64,000 nt of DNA from Clostridium sp. OM02-18AC (GCF_003481825.1 NZ_QULW01000022.1:1-64000), one strand, 5' to 3'; positions 8,780-17,257 are shown, numbered from the stretch's first letter. The notes: generated from the sequence alone by a model not told the origin. A program made the numbers and translations.

Positions 8780-9646
8780 TCACCGTTCCCAGCAGCCGCA
8801 TACCACACGTTCCTTGCCCGGAAGGTCTTTGACAACCCGGACATTCGTAAAACCTGCATCCGCTAAAAGTCCGCTGACAGCTTCGCCCTGGTCGTATCCG
8901 ATCTCCAGATAGATGCTGCCTCCCGGTTTCAGCCAGGCTCCGGCTTCCTTTGCGATCTGCCGGTAAAACTTCAGACCGTCTTCTGTGCCGTCCAATGCCA
9001 TCATCGGCTCATGCTCCCGCACCTCCGGCTCCAGGGTGGCAATAACTGCCGTTGGAATGTATGGTGGGTTGGATGTAATGATGTCGAAGGTTTTTTCTTC
9101 GTCTGGCGGAAGGGCAGAAAACAGATCACCATGGAAAAAACGGATTGTTTTCTGGTGTGCTCTTGCGTTCCGCTCCGCCACCTGCAGTGCCTCTTCCGAC
9201 AAGTCTGTGGCAGTCACCGATTCGTACCCGCCCTTTACTGCCAGGCTGATGGCAATGCAGCCGGACCCGGTACACAGATCCAACAGCTTCTTATTTTTTT
9301 CTTTCTGCTCTTCCAATACCAGCTCCACCAGTGTCTCGGTGTCCTGGCGCGGGATCAGCACGTGCTCATTGACAAAGAAGTCCAGTCCCATAAATTCCTG
9401 GCTGCCCAGGATCTGCTGCAGCGGAACACGGGACGCACGCTTTGTGACCATGGCACGGTAATTTTGAATCTGTTTCTGCACAGCCGCATCGGTTTCGGAG
9501 AGCGGACGCAGCCGGTCCATCAAAAAATGAACCAGATTTAAATCAAATGCAGTGAGAAGCAGCAGCTTTGCATCGTTTTCCGCGTCGGTGTCACCCACCT
9601 GCTGGAGCGCGGAACTGCCTTCGTTTAGAAGATCGTAGAGTGTCAT
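8780..9646 (-). CDS. prmC: Release factor glutamine methyltransferase
   Basis: Methylates the glutamine of the GGQ motif in release factors 1 and 2 using SAM. The 288 residues contain an N-terminal helical domain, LIPRQDTETLVELVLEE, the SAM loop LDLCTGSGCIAISLA near 140 and the catalytic SNPPYIPTAV near 190. The ATG overlaps the DUF1385 stop in an ATGA, so the two are translationally coupled. It is upstream of prfA, its substrate gene, a conserved pairing. Confidence 0.96.
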   Translation of the reverse strand: MTLYDLLNEGSSALQQVGDTDAENDAKLLLLTAFDLNLVHFLMDRLRPLSETDAAVQKQIQNYRAMVTKRASRVPLQQILGSQEFMGLDFFVNEHVLIPRQDTETLVELVLEEQKEKNKKLLDLCTGSGCIAISLAVKGGYESVTATDLSEEALQVAERNARAHQKTIRFFHGDLFSALPPDEEKTFDIITSNPPYIPTAVIATLEPEVREHEPMMALDGTEDGLKFYRQIAKEAGAWLKPGGSIYLEIGYDQGEAVSGLLADAGFTNVRVVKDLPGKERVVCGCWER

Positions 9647-10599
9647 GATGCGTCCTCCGAAATCTCCGTCTCCGGGAAATTTTCCCGCAGGTACGCCTTC
9701 CAGTCAAATACGGCTTCAACTGCTGCGATTGCAACCTCGATCATCGAGTCATCCGGCTCGCTGGTGGTCAGATTCTGCATCCACAGTCCCGGCTTGCTTA
9801 AAAGGTTGACAACCGGGTTGTCGCTGCGGCCTGCCAGACGTAAAAACTCGTAGGAAACACCAGCAATGACCGGCACCAGGATAATGCGGCTTACCATGCG
9901 CAGCCATACGTTGTCGACGCGCACAACCATGAAGAACAGGATGCTGATCAGCATAACGATGATCAGAAAACTGGTTCCGCATCGTTTATGCTGCTTGGAG
10001 CTTGCCCGCACGTGGTCTACGGTGAGTGTCATGCCATGCTCGATGCAGTTGATGCACTTGTGCTCCGCACCGTGATACATAAAAGTGCGGCGGATGTCCT
10101 CCATCCGGGAAATTACTTTTATATATGCAATAAAGATCGCGATGCGGATGAGCCCTTCCAGGATTGCCATGATGGTGTCAGAATGGATGACCTGTTTGCA
10201 GGCGTTCGCGATGAGCAGCGGCAGCACCATAAAAATGCCGATCGCCATAATCACGGAAAATACCATGACGACCGCCATAAGGACCTGTTCAACCTTCTCA
10301 CCGAATACTTTGTCCATCCACAGTTCCAGTTTTCCTGGCTCGGAGTCTTCATCATCCTCAAAGAAACTGGCGGAAAAGCTTAAGGTCCGCATGCCGAGGA
10401 TCATGGAATCCGCAAAGCTGAAGACGCCCCGCACAAAGGGGAGTCCGCAAAACGGCACCTTTTCCGTCATGCTGACGTAGGTGTCTTTTTTGACCTCGAT
10501 GCCGCCGTCGGGTCTGCGCACGGCTGTGGCATACTGGTCTTTATTTTTCATCATAATTCCTTCAATGACGGCCTGGCCGCCGATACCGGAATATTTCAT
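9643..10599 (-). CDS. DUF1385 family membrane protein (YqhQ-like)
   Basis: The 318-residue product begins KYSGIGGQAVIEGIMMKNKD, the DUF1385 signature. It has several hydrophobic helices (about 118-145, 160-180, 215-255) around a MYHGAEHKCINCIEHG segment whose His and Cys residues could bind metal. Length and motifs match YqhQ-type proteins, whose biochemical function is unknown. An AAGGAGA site precedes the ATG. It lies between rpmE and prmC, the usual clostridial order, and overlaps prmC by four bases. Confidence 0.88.
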   Translation of the reverse strand: MKYSGIGGQAVIEGIMMKNKDQYATAVRRPDGGIEVKKDTYVSMTEKVPFCGLPFVRGVFSFADSMILGMRTLSFSASFFEDDEDSEPGKLELWMDKVFGEKVEQVLMAVVMVFSVIMAIGIFMVLPLLIANACKQVIHSDTIMAILEGLIRIAIFIAYIKVISRMEDIRRTFMYHGAEHKCINCIEHGMTLTVDHVRASSKQHKRCGTSFLIIVMLISILFFMVVRVDNVWLRMVSRIILVPVIAGVSYEFLRLAGRSDNPVVNLLSKPGLWMQNLTTSEPDDSMIEVAIAAVEAVFDWKAYLRENFPETEISEDAS

Positions 10600-10632
10600 A
10601 TGATCTGTGTCTCCTTAAAATATCCGTATAAA

Positions 10633-10679
10633 GAAAAATAAGGCTGAGCCAAAGTGTCTCCACTTGAGTCTCAACCTTA
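10633..10679 (-). terminator. Rho-independent terminator after rpmE
   Basis: On the leftward strand TAAGGTTGAG (10670-10679) pairs with CTCAGCCTTA (10639-10648) with one wobble, and TTTTT follows. It sits 18 bases beyond the rpmE stop. Confidence 0.8.
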
Positions 10680-10696
10680 CTTCGCTCTCGTTATGC

Positions 10697-10909
10697 TTAC
10701 GCCTTAACGCCGTATTTCTTGTTGAACTTATCGATACGACCGCGTGCAGAAGCAGCTTTCTGCTGACCGGTGTAGAAAGAATGGCACTTAGAGCAAACCT
10801 CTACGTGGATCTCTTCTTTGGTGGAACCGGTAACGAACTCGTTGCCGCAGTTGCAGGTAACCTTAGCCTGATAATAAGCTGGATGGATTCCTTCTCTCAT
10901 GATTTTCAC
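10697..10909 (-). CDS. rpmE: 50S ribosomal protein L31, zinc-binding form
   Basis: A 70-residue protein with YYQAKVTCNCGNEFVTGST and VEVCSKCHSFYTGQQK. The four cysteines, in C-x-C and C-x2-C pairs, mark the zinc-containing L31 type. GAAGAGG precedes the ATG, and a terminator follows. It lies between rho and the DUF1385 gene, the order seen in many clostridia. Confidence 0.97.
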   Translation of the reverse strand: MKIMREGIHPAYYQAKVTCNCGNEFVTGSTKEEIHVEVCSKCHSFYTGQQKAASARGRIDKFNKKYGVKA

Positions 10910-11070
10910 CTCTTCACTTTCTCAATTATATAGTACTGTGATCGTCTAACGGTCTCGTTTGTACCGTTAAAATCACGCCACATCTATAAACAGCTCCATA
11001 ATTGTATCATAGAAATATAGGCTTGGCAAGCATATTTTCTACGATTTTCGAGATATTTTCGCCGTGTATT

Positions 11071-11190
11071 CTTTTCCACTTCTGCGAATTTCCCAGAACA
11101 TCCGGCATTTCTTTTCCGCTTCTGCGAATTTCCCAGAACATCCGGTGCTTCTTCGCCATTTTTTCGAATTTTTTAGAACATTCGGCGTTT
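11071..11190. repeat. Three 40-bp tandem repeats overlapping the 3' end of rho
   Basis: Units at 11071-11110, 11111-11150 and 11151-11190 align without gaps. The first two differ at about 4 of 40 positions. The third is more diverged and contains the rho stop codon, and the last rho codons (11191 on) resemble the beginning of a fourth unit. Because 40 is not a multiple of three the copies do not preserve the rho frame. The array seems to be serial duplication of the rho 3' end. Confidence 0.8.
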
Positions 11191-12930
11191 CTTCGCCACT
11201 TCCACAAACTCGCGGTTGCTGCGGGTCTGCGCGAACAGATCCAGGATGCGCTCCACGGAATCCTCTGGTTTTAAGCTGTTGGTTGCCTTGCGTACAATGT
11301 CCACCGCCTCGGCTTCATCACGACTGAGAAGCAGGTCATCGCGACGGGTGCCGGACTTTAAGATATCGATTGCCGGGAAGATGCGTTTTTCAGAGAGCTT
11401 GCGGTCTAATACCAGCTCCATGTTGCCGGTGCCCTTGAACTCCTCGTAGATGACATCATCCATACGGCTTCCGGTATCGACCAGCGCCGTGGCAAGAATG
11501 GTCAGGCTGCCGCCCTCACGCATGTTGCGTGCTGCGCCGAAGAAACGCTTCGGCATATGCAGGGCTGCCGGATCAAGACCGCCGGAAAGCGTACGTCCGC
11601 TCGGCGGAACTACCAGGTTGTAGGCTCTTGCCAGACGGGTAATGCTGTCTAAGAGAATGATGACATCGCGACCGTGCTCTACCAGACGTTTTGCGCGCTC
11701 GATCACCATCTCGGAAACACGCTTATGGCGCTCCGGAAGCTCATCGAAGGTGGAGTAGATTACCTCCACATTGTTGCCTACCACGGACTCCTTGATGTCC
11801 GTAACCTCCTCCGGGCGTTCATCAATCAGGAGAATGATCATATGCATGTCCGGATGGTTGGTGGTCACTGCCTGCGCCACCTGCTTTAAGAGAGTGGTCT
11901 TACCGGCTTTTGGCGGAGACACGATCATGCCTCGCTGTCCTTTGCCGATCGGTGCAAGAAGATCGAGCACACGCATGGCGGTGCTGCTCTTTCCCGCGGT
12001 TTCCATATGCAGACGGCTGTTTGGGAAGATCGGAGTCAGATCTTCAAAGTTCGGGCGGCGCTCCAGCGCGCTGACCGGATAGCCGTTGACGTTGCGAATG
12101 TATAACAGTGCCGCAAACTTCTCATTTGAGGTCTTCACACGGCGGATTCCGTTGATGATATCTCCGGTCTTTAAGCCAAACCGCCGGATCTGGGTCGGGG
12201 AAACATACACATCGTTCTCGCCCGGAAGGAAATTCTCGCAGCGGATAAAGCCGAAGCCGTCCGGCATAACCTCCAGGATGCCGCTTGCCGGTACCCCGCT
12301 GTCTACGCCTTCCTGCTGCTTTTCATTTTCCTCATCACGCGTATTCTGGTATGACTGATCGTTGCTCTGGTCGTTGGTCTGTTCCGTATTCTGAGTCTGG
12401 CGGCTCTGGCGCGGCTGATAAGTCTGCTCGCTGCTCTGCTCCTGGCGGCTCTGGCGCGGCTGATAGGTCTGCTCGCTGCTCTGCTCCTGGTGGCTCTGGC
12501 GCGGCTGGTAGGTCTGCTCGCTGCTCTGCTCCTGACGGTTCTGGTAAGATTGCTCCCCGTTCCGTCTCACCATGCCGCTGCGGCCATTTTGCGGACGATT
12601 CTGGTAAGAATAGCGGCGCGGCTGTCCCTTCATAGCTGCCCCAGCCGCTTCTGTCGGCTGCTCTTTTGCAGCTGCCCCGGCCGCTTCTGTCGACTGCTCT
12701 TTCGCAGCTGCCCCGGTTGATTCTGCTGACATTTCTTTCGCAGGTGCCTTATTCGGCTCTCCTGGCTGTTCTTTCGCAGTCGTCCCTGTCGGCTCTTCCA
12801 CTGCTCCGACCGCATTGCAAAGTGCTTCGATCAGCTCTGCCTTCCTCATGGAAGTTGCTCCTTTTATGCCCTGTTCTTTTGCCATTTCCTTCAACATGGC
12901 AACGGGTAATGTCTGTAATTTTTCTCGCAT
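11173..12930 (-). CDS. rho: Transcription termination factor Rho with disordered insert
   Basis: Hexameric RNA helicase that ends transcription. The 585 residues are longer than the usual 420. Order: an N-terminal helical Rho_N segment (LPVAMLKEMAKEQGIKGATS); a low-complexity region at about 45-210 with 11-residue Ala/Lys/Glu repeats and 15-residue Gln/Ser/Arg repeats; the RNA-binding cold-shock domain (LEVMPDGFGFIRCENFLPGE) near 220; and the ATPase core with the P-loop PPKAGKTTLLKQ near 345 and IILLDSITRLARAYN near 430. A GGAG site precedes the ATG. Inserts of this kind occur in Rho of several Gram-positives. The stop lies in a 40-bp repeat array. Confidence 0.97.
   Translation of the reverse strand: MREKLQTLPVAMLKEMAKEQGIKGATSMRKAELIEALCNAVGAVEEPTGTTAKEQPGEPNKAPAKEMSAESTGAAAKEQSTEAAGAAAKEQPTEAAGAAMKGQPRRYSYQNRPQNGRSGMVRRNGEQSYQNRQEQSSEQTYQPRQSHQEQSSEQTYQPRQSRQEQSSEQTYQPRQSRQTQNTEQTNDQSNDQSYQNTRDEENEKQQEGVDSGVPASGILEVMPDGFGFIRCENFLPGENDVYVSPTQIRRFGLKTGDIINGIRRVKTSNEKFAALLYIRNVNGYPVSALERRPNFEDLTPIFPNSRLHMETAGKSSTAMRVLDLLAPIGKGQRGMIVSPPKAGKTTLLKQVAQAVTTNHPDMHMIILLIDERPEEVTDIKESVVGNNVEVIYSTFDELPERHKRVSEMVIERAKRLVEHGRDVIILLDSITRLARAYNLVVPPSGRTLSGGLDPAALHMPKRFFGAARNMREGGSLTILATALVDTGSRMDDVIYEEFKGTGNMELVLDRKLSEKRIFPAIDILKSGTRRDDLLLSRDEAEAVDIVRKATNSLKPEDSVERILDLFAQTRSNREFVEVAKKRRMF
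12409..12543 (-). repeat. 45-bp in-frame repeats in the rho insert
   Basis: Three near-identical 45-bp units encode a 15-residue YQPRQSxQEQSSEQT repeat. The period is a multiple of three, so copy number can change without breaking the frame. A second, shorter 33-bp repeat set coding A-A-K-E-Q-x-T-E-A-A-G lies at about 12620-12720. Confidence 0.85.
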
Positions 12931-13158
12931 ACATTTTCTCCATTCTGAACTTTTATCTAGGTGGGATATAAAATATAAATTGATAGATATCTCCTAAAGC
13001 GGCAGATATCTTCTAAGAACTTTGGAATAATGGATTCGTACTGAACCGGTGCACCAGGTACACCGCCAGCCATTTTTCAATGATGCGGAGACGGCATGGC
13101 GCTGTCCCCGCGTACGTATTTATTATAATGGATTCTCCTGAAAAAAGAAAGATTTATT

Positions 13159-14505
13159 TTATCTGGAATTGTCTTCCTTCTGGACCGATTCCCGCAAAAA
13201 TCGCATATGTTCGTCAATTTTCGACTCGTAACCATTTCCAGATGGGCGATAGAAGACGCTTCCTTCCATGCCATCCGGCAGATACTGTTGTTTTACATAG
13301 TGGTTCGGATAGTCGTGTGCGTATTTGTAGCCGATCCCATGACCCAGTTTTGCAGAACCGCCATAATGGGAATCCTGCAGATGTACCGGAACCGGCATGG
13401 AACGCTGGTTTTTCACGGCACTCATGGCCTCGAAAATGGCATTGCACGCGGAATTGGATTTCGGTGCGGTCGCCACATACGTCACAGCCTGGGACAGGAT
13501 GATCTGCGCCTCCGGCATACCAATGCGCTCCACAGCCTGCGCCGCGCTGACTGCCACAGTCAGTGCCTGCGGATCTGCATTGCCCACGTCTTCTGAAGCA
13601 CAGATCATAATGCGGCGGGCAATGAATTTGATATCTTCCCCCGCATACAGCATCCGCGCCAGATAATAGACTGCAGCATCCGGATCCGAGCCGCGCATGC
13701 TCTTGATAAAGGCGGAAATGGTGTCGTAATGGTTATCCCCATCTTTGTCGTAGCGCACCGCCCGTTTCTGGATGCACTCCTGTGCCACCTCCAGCGTAAT
13801 GTGGATCAGGCCATCTGCCGGACTGCGCTCTGTTGTGAGGACACCAAGTTCTACCGCATTGAGCGCGGCGCGGGCATCCCCGCCGGAGACATCCGCCAGG
13901 AAATCAGCAGCATCGTCATCGATCACAGCGTGGTAACTTCCCATGCCTTTTTTCTCATCGTGTACAGCACGCAGGATCAGTTCTTTTACATCGTCCTTTT
14001 CCAGTGCTTTCAGTTCGAAAATCCGGGAACGGGACAAAAGTGCCCCATTTACCTCAAAATAAGGATTCTCCGTGGTCGCTCCGATGAGGATCAGGGTCCC
14101 ATCCTCCACGTAGGGAAGCAGATAATCCTGCTGGCTCTTGTTGAAGCGATGGATCTCATCGACAAAAAGGATCGTCTTTTTTCCGTACATCCCGAGGGCA
14201 TCTTTTGCCTCTTTTACGACATCCTCCATGTCTTTTTTACCCGCCACCGTGGCATTGATCTGGCGGAAACTCGCGCTGGTGGTGTTGGCGATAACCTTTG
14301 CCAGCGTCGTCTTTCCGGTTCCCGGCGGTCCGTAAAAAATGATGGAGCCAAGCTGGTCTGCCTTGATGGCACGGTAAAGCAGCTTGTCCTTTCCGATGAT
14401 GTGCTTCTGCCCGACCACCTCATCCAGGGTGGTGGGGCGCATGCGGGACGCCAGGGGCGATTCCTGCTCCTGGGTGCTCGCTCTCATATAGTCAAACAAA
14501 TCCAT
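13159..14505 (-). CDS. rarA: Replication-associated recombination protein A, AAA+ ATPase
   Basis: Clamp-loader-like ATPase of the RarA/MgsA/WRNIP1 family that acts at stalled replication forks. In 448 residues it shows MRPTTLDEVVGQKHI, Walker A GPPGTGKTTLAKVI near 60, Walker B ILFVDEIHRFNKSQQD near 112, sensor IGATTENPYFEVN and the C-terminal tetramerisation region (YKYAHDYPNHYVKQQYLPD). The length is normal. GGAAGG precedes the ATG. It stands alone between rho and the deacetylase gene, read leftwards. Confidence 0.96.
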   Translation of the reverse strand: MDLFDYMRASTQEQESPLASRMRPTTLDEVVGQKHIIGKDKLLYRAIKADQLGSIIFYGPPGTGKTTLAKVIANTTSASFRQINATVAGKKDMEDVVKEAKDALGMYGKKTILFVDEIHRFNKSQQDYLLPYVEDGTLILIGATTENPYFEVNGALLSRSRIFELKALEKDDVKELILRAVHDEKKGMGSYHAVIDDDAADFLADVSGGDARAALNAVELGVLTTERSPADGLIHITLEVAQECIQKRAVRYDKDGDNHYDTISAFIKSMRGSDPDAAVYYLARMLYAGEDIKFIARRIMICASEDVGNADPQALTVAVSAAQAVERIGMPEAQIILSQAVTYVATAPKSNSACNAIFEAMSAVKNQRSMPVPVHLQDSHYGGSAKLGHGIGYKYAHDYPNHYVKQQYLPDGMEGSVFYRPSGNGYESKIDEHMRFLRESVQKEDNSR

Positions 14506-14619
14506 GTGTATGTTTCCTTCCTGTCGGTGTGTATAGTTTTCATTTTTATGCTGAATCGATTCCGCTGAACCTGCTATTGATGCTTTTGAGGTTTATGCGC
14601 TTCGTTTTTTGATATTACA

Positions 14620-14691
14620 TTTGGGGCACTGTTTTTGAAGTGCTGCCTTTGCAACACTGCTTTGGGGCGCTGTTTTTGTGGTGCTGCCTTT
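14620..14691. repeat. Direct repeat pair, 41-bp period, upstream of rarA
   Basis: TTTGGGGCACTGTTTTTGAA at 14620 recurs at 14661 with few changes; the alignable unit is about 31 bases (14620-14650 and 14661-14691) with three mismatches. It lies in the 244-bp gap between the deacetylase stop and the rarA start. No coding role is visible. Confidence 0.65.
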
Positions 14692-14749
14692 TGCGAACAT
14701 TTGTGCTTTTTCTAGTATAATCCACGCCGATTGCCCAGTCAACCCGGAT

Positions 14750-15514
14750 TCAGTCTACCAGAAGTTCTTCCACGGTCACAAATTCGTAACCCCGTTTCTG
14801 CAGATCATCAACAATCTGCAGTGCTGCTTCTACTGACGTAGGAAAAATATCATGCATGAGAATGATATCGCCATCTTTTACATCTTTTTCGACCCGCCGC
14901 ACGATCCGTCTGGTGTTCTGGAACTTCCAGTCCAGGGAATCCACGTTCCAGAGTACCGTGGTCAGATTTACACGGCATTCCAACTGCTCATTCCAGGCTC
15001 CGTAAGGCGGCCGCAGATATTCCGGACGTTTTCCGGTGATGGACTGGATCAGCTGCTCCGTCTGCTCTATCTCGGCACAGGCCTGCTCTGCCCCCTCCTT
15101 TGTCATCTGGATATGACGGTAGCTGTGATTGCCGATCAGATGTCCCTCTTCCTGCATCCGTTGTACCAGTTCTTCTTTTCCGGCAATATTTTCCCCCATC
15201 AGAAAAAAAGTTGCTTTTATACCGCGCTGTTTCAGGCCATCCAACAATTTCGGTGTACAGGTCTGGTGAGGGCCATCATCGAACGTGAGGGCGACCTGGG
15301 GAACGGAAGAGTCGTGTTGCTCTGGCACGAATGCAGCAACCTGCCGGACCGCAGGAATTTCCAGTTGATTTCCGGCGTATGCCCGTCCCACACGTTCTGG
15401 ATATGCAGCATGCTGTGCAACTGCAAAAGCTGCGCCGGTCAGAGCCCCATCTGCCAGAATCACCGCCAGAAGAAGCAGGCTCAACGTGCGGATTTTCCAT
15501 TTCGGTTTGCTCAT
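14750..15514 (-). CDS. Polysaccharide deacetylase (NodB domain), membrane anchored
   Basis: Carbohydrate esterase family 4 protein, 254 residues, with an N-terminal signal anchor (about 10-33) and an extracytoplasmic NodB domain. Motif 1 is ALTFDDGP (75-82), motif 2 is HSYRH (130-134), motif 3 is RPPYGAWN near 167 and the last motif is ILMHDIFP near 220. All catalytic and metal residues are present, so an active deacetylase of peptidoglycan or another N-acetylated glycan is expected; the substrate is not determined. GGAGAGGGG precedes the ATG. It is divergent from the LysR gene, which may control it. Confidence 0.92.
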   Translation of the reverse strand: MSKPKWKIRTLSLLLLAVILADGALTGAAFAVAQHAAYPERVGRAYAGNQLEIPAVRQVAAFVPEQHDSSVPQVALTFDDGPHQTCTPKLLDGLKQRGIKATFFLMGENIAGKEELVQRMQEEGHLIGNHSYRHIQMTKEGAEQACAEIEQTEQLIQSITGKRPEYLRPPYGAWNEQLECRVNLTTVLWNVDSLDWKFQNTRRIVRRVEKDVKDGDIILMHDIFPTSVEAALQIVDDLQKRGYEFVTVEELLVD

Positions 15515-15555
15515 CGTTTTCCCCTCTCCCGCTTTCTATTTCATATATATCTGGT

Positions 15556-15586
15556 TTTTGCAAAATTATGTTCCGTAATTGCAAAA
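15556..15586. promoter_or_regulatory. Inverted repeat between deacetylase and LysR genes
   Basis: TTTTGCAA (15556-15563) and TTGCAAAA (15579-15586) flank ATTATGTTCCGTAAT, itself a dyad. The position just upstream of the LysR promoter in a divergent intergenic region fits a LysR operator. Confidence 0.5.
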
Positions 15587-15592
15587 CTGCGC

Positions 15593-15621
15593 TTGCCTTT
15601 TTACAGGATACGCGCTACAAT
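15593..15621 (+). promoter_or_regulatory. Predicted promoter of the LysR gene
   Basis: TTGCCT (15593-15598) and TACAAT (15616-15621) are separated by 17 bases. The start codon is 66 bases downstream. Confidence 0.5.
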
Positions 15622-15687
15622 AGTCATGTCAAATATTTTGAAGTATTTTTAATATGTTTCATTAATTCCGATAATAGAAAGTATTTC

Positions 15688-16611
15688 ATGGAAATTAGAA
15701 ACCTGATTACATTTACCAAAGTGGCTGAGACCCAAAGTCTCTCGAAAGCTGCAAAAGTTCTGGGGTATGCCCAGTCTACCGTTACCATGCAGATGCAGCA
15801 GCTTGAGCAGGAGTTAGGCACACAGCTTTACGAACGCGTAGGCAAGCAGATCCGCATCACCCAGACGGGTCAGGAGTTCTTATCCTACGCAGCTGCCATT
15901 GTCCGCATGTCGGAAGATGCTCTTCTGGTCGGGAAACAGGATACCTCCACCGTTTCCGGTTCTCTGCGGCTTGGAATTTTCAGTCCGCTCGCCGGACCAC
16001 GAATCAGTGCGCAGATTGCACAGTATCTGCAAAAATATCCACAGGTAAATCTTCACACCGAAACAATTCCGGATCCAGAGCAGTTGCTTTCCCGGCTTCG
16101 GCACAATGAAGTGGATCTTGCACTGACTCTGGATACCCGGTACACCGGCGAAGACCTGATCCATGCCGGGGAAGATCAGCCGGTGCTGCTCTGTCTCTAT
16201 GTCAGCAAAGAACATCCCCTGGCCGGACGGCATGGTTTGACTCCAGAGGATCTTTCGCTTTATCCGCTTATTCGTACCGGCTATTTTGAATCCGGTCATG
16301 AATCATTTGATTTTACGTTTTTCCGACAGGTGAACATTTTTGATCCGGGACTCGCCCTTTATGTTGCGGCAAATGCTTCCCTGGGGGCTCAGAATAGCGC
16401 AGAAACACCGGATTCACGCAGCCCCATGAATGCTATGATTCTGGTCCCTGAGCTGATCGTCAGGCAGCATTCGGCTGCAGACGTTCTTGTTCCTCTGGAT
16501 TATAAAGTTTCCGGCACCGGGATCTTCCTGCAGACACTTTATCACCGGAACAAATGGCTTTCCGGACCTATGAAAGCCTGGCTTTCTGACTTAAATAAAC
16601 CGTTTGCTTAA
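15688..16611 (+). CDS. LysR family transcriptional regulator
   Basis: I start at the ATG 15688 (MEIRNLITFTKVAETQSLSK), which begins exactly at the LysR winged HTH; upstream in-frame sequence overlaps the divergent promoter region and does not look like protein. The 307 residues comprise the HTH (residues 1-60, with AAKVLGYAQSTVTMQMQQLE), a linker helix and a periplasmic-binding-type effector domain (LRLGIFSPLAGPRISAQIAQ onwards). Length is typical. The ribosome site is weak. It is divergent from the polysaccharide deacetylase, a possible target. The effector is unknown. Confidence 0.9.
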   Translation: MEIRNLITFTKVAETQSLSKAAKVLGYAQSTVTMQMQQLEQELGTQLYERVGKQIRITQTGQEFLSYAAAIVRMSEDALLVGKQDTSTVSGSLRLGIFSPLAGPRISAQIAQYLQKYPQVNLHTETIPDPEQLLSRLRHNEVDLALTLDTRYTGEDLIHAGEDQPVLLCLYVSKEHPLAGRHGLTPEDLSLYPLIRTGYFESGHESFDFTFFRQVNIFDPGLALYVAANASLGAQNSAETPDSRSPMNAMILVPELIVRQHSAADVLVPLDYKVSGTGIFLQTLYHRNKWLSGPMKAWLSDLNKPFA

Positions 16612-16659
16612 CTGTTTTTATTCTTATGACATCTTTTCCCTATTTTGGTTTGGCATAGT

Positions 16660-16692
16660 GTGCGCGGCCGGCTACTTTCCCCGGCCACGCAC
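16660..16692 (+). terminator. GC-rich hairpin after the LysR gene
   Basis: GTGCGCGGCCGG (16660-16671) pairs with CCGGCCACGCAC (16681-16692) with one mismatch and a 9-base loop. It lies 48 bases past the LysR stop. No T-tract follows, so it may need Rho or act on RNA stability. Confidence 0.45.
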
Positions 16693-16793
16693 CCATCACA
16701 CAAATCTGTTTCCCAGTGTCTGCAGCATCAAATCACATGGATAATCCTATTTTTCTCCTATCACTTTACTATGTCAAGAAATGCCAAAATTGC

Positions 16794-16822
16794 TTGACAG
16801 ATTGGGGGTTGGGTGGTAAACT
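16794..16822 (+). promoter_or_regulatory. Predicted promoter of the cold-shock gene
   Basis: A perfect TTGACA (16794-16799), a 17-base spacer and TAAACT (16817-16822). It predicts a leader of about 125 bases before the start codon, unusually long for a 68-codon gene and typical of cold-shock genes. Confidence 0.65.
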
Positions 16823-16851
16823 CACAGTGTATTTTGATATGAGCTTTTGAT

Positions 16852-16904
16852 TCACATATTTTTGTAAGTCAAGAAGTACATTCCAGATTTACAAAAATAT
16901 GTGA
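16852..16904 (+). ncRNA. Cold-shock gene leader hairpin
   Basis: TCACATATTTTTGTAA (16852-16867) is matched by its exact reverse complement at 16889-16904, with a 21-base loop, and TTTTT follows. It lies inside the predicted 5' leader, 52 bases ahead of the start codon. It could be a temperature-sensitive structure or a conditional terminator. Confidence 0.6.
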
Positions 16905-16955
16905 TTTTTGTTTCATACGAAAATACAAATTTTAATTTTTATAGGAGGTACCACA

Positions 16956-17162
16956 ATGAATAACGGTACAGTTAAATGGTTCAACGCTACTAAGGGTTAT
17001 GGCTTCATCACCAACGATGAGACTGGCGAGGAAGTATTCGTACACTTCTCCGGTATCGTAGCTGACGGCTACAAGACCTTAGAGGATGGCCAGAAAGTTA
17101 CCTTCGATACCGCTGAGGGCAACCGTGGTCTTCAGGCTGTTAACGTTCACGTTGTAGCTTAA
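16956..17162 (+). CDS. Cold-shock domain protein (CspA family)
   Basis: A 68-residue single OB-fold RNA chaperone. It carries RNP1-like KGYGFIT and RNP2-like VFVHFSGI, starting MNNGTVKWFNATKG. AGGAGG lies at 16943-16948, 7 bases before this ATG, so it is preferred to an upstream in-frame start. The gene has its own promoter, a structured leader and a strong terminator, so it is a single transcription unit. Expression in response to cold or growth phase is likely but not shown. Confidence 0.96.
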   Translation: MNNGTVKWFNATKGYGFITNDETGEEVFVHFSGIVADGYKTLEDGQKVTFDTAEGNRGLQAVNVHVVA

Positions 17163-17183
17163 TAATTTACCACCTAGAAAATG

Positions 17184-17224
17184 AAATACCCGGAATTCCG
17201 TCAAGGAGTTCCGGGTATTTTTTT
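17184..17224 (+). terminator. Terminator of the cold-shock gene
   Basis: AAATACCCGGAATTCC pairs with GGAGTTCCGGGTATTT (one wobble, 5-base loop), followed by a run of T. Confidence 0.9.
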
Positions 17225-17257
17225 ATGTGTTTCATACAGAATTTTCATATAACAACA

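Noticed and set aside
11071..11190. CRISPR array from the 40-bp repeats after rho
   Set aside because: The units are contiguous with no unique spacers and no cas genes nearby.
11007..11207. A 66-residue open frame after rho
   Set aside because: It is the translation of the 40-bp repeats in another frame, with no ribosome site.
12963..13081. A 39-codon leftward frame upstream of rho beginning MAGGVPGAPVQYE
   Set aside because: The peptide looks partly plausible, but there is no convincing ribosome site and no terminator; left as non-coding.
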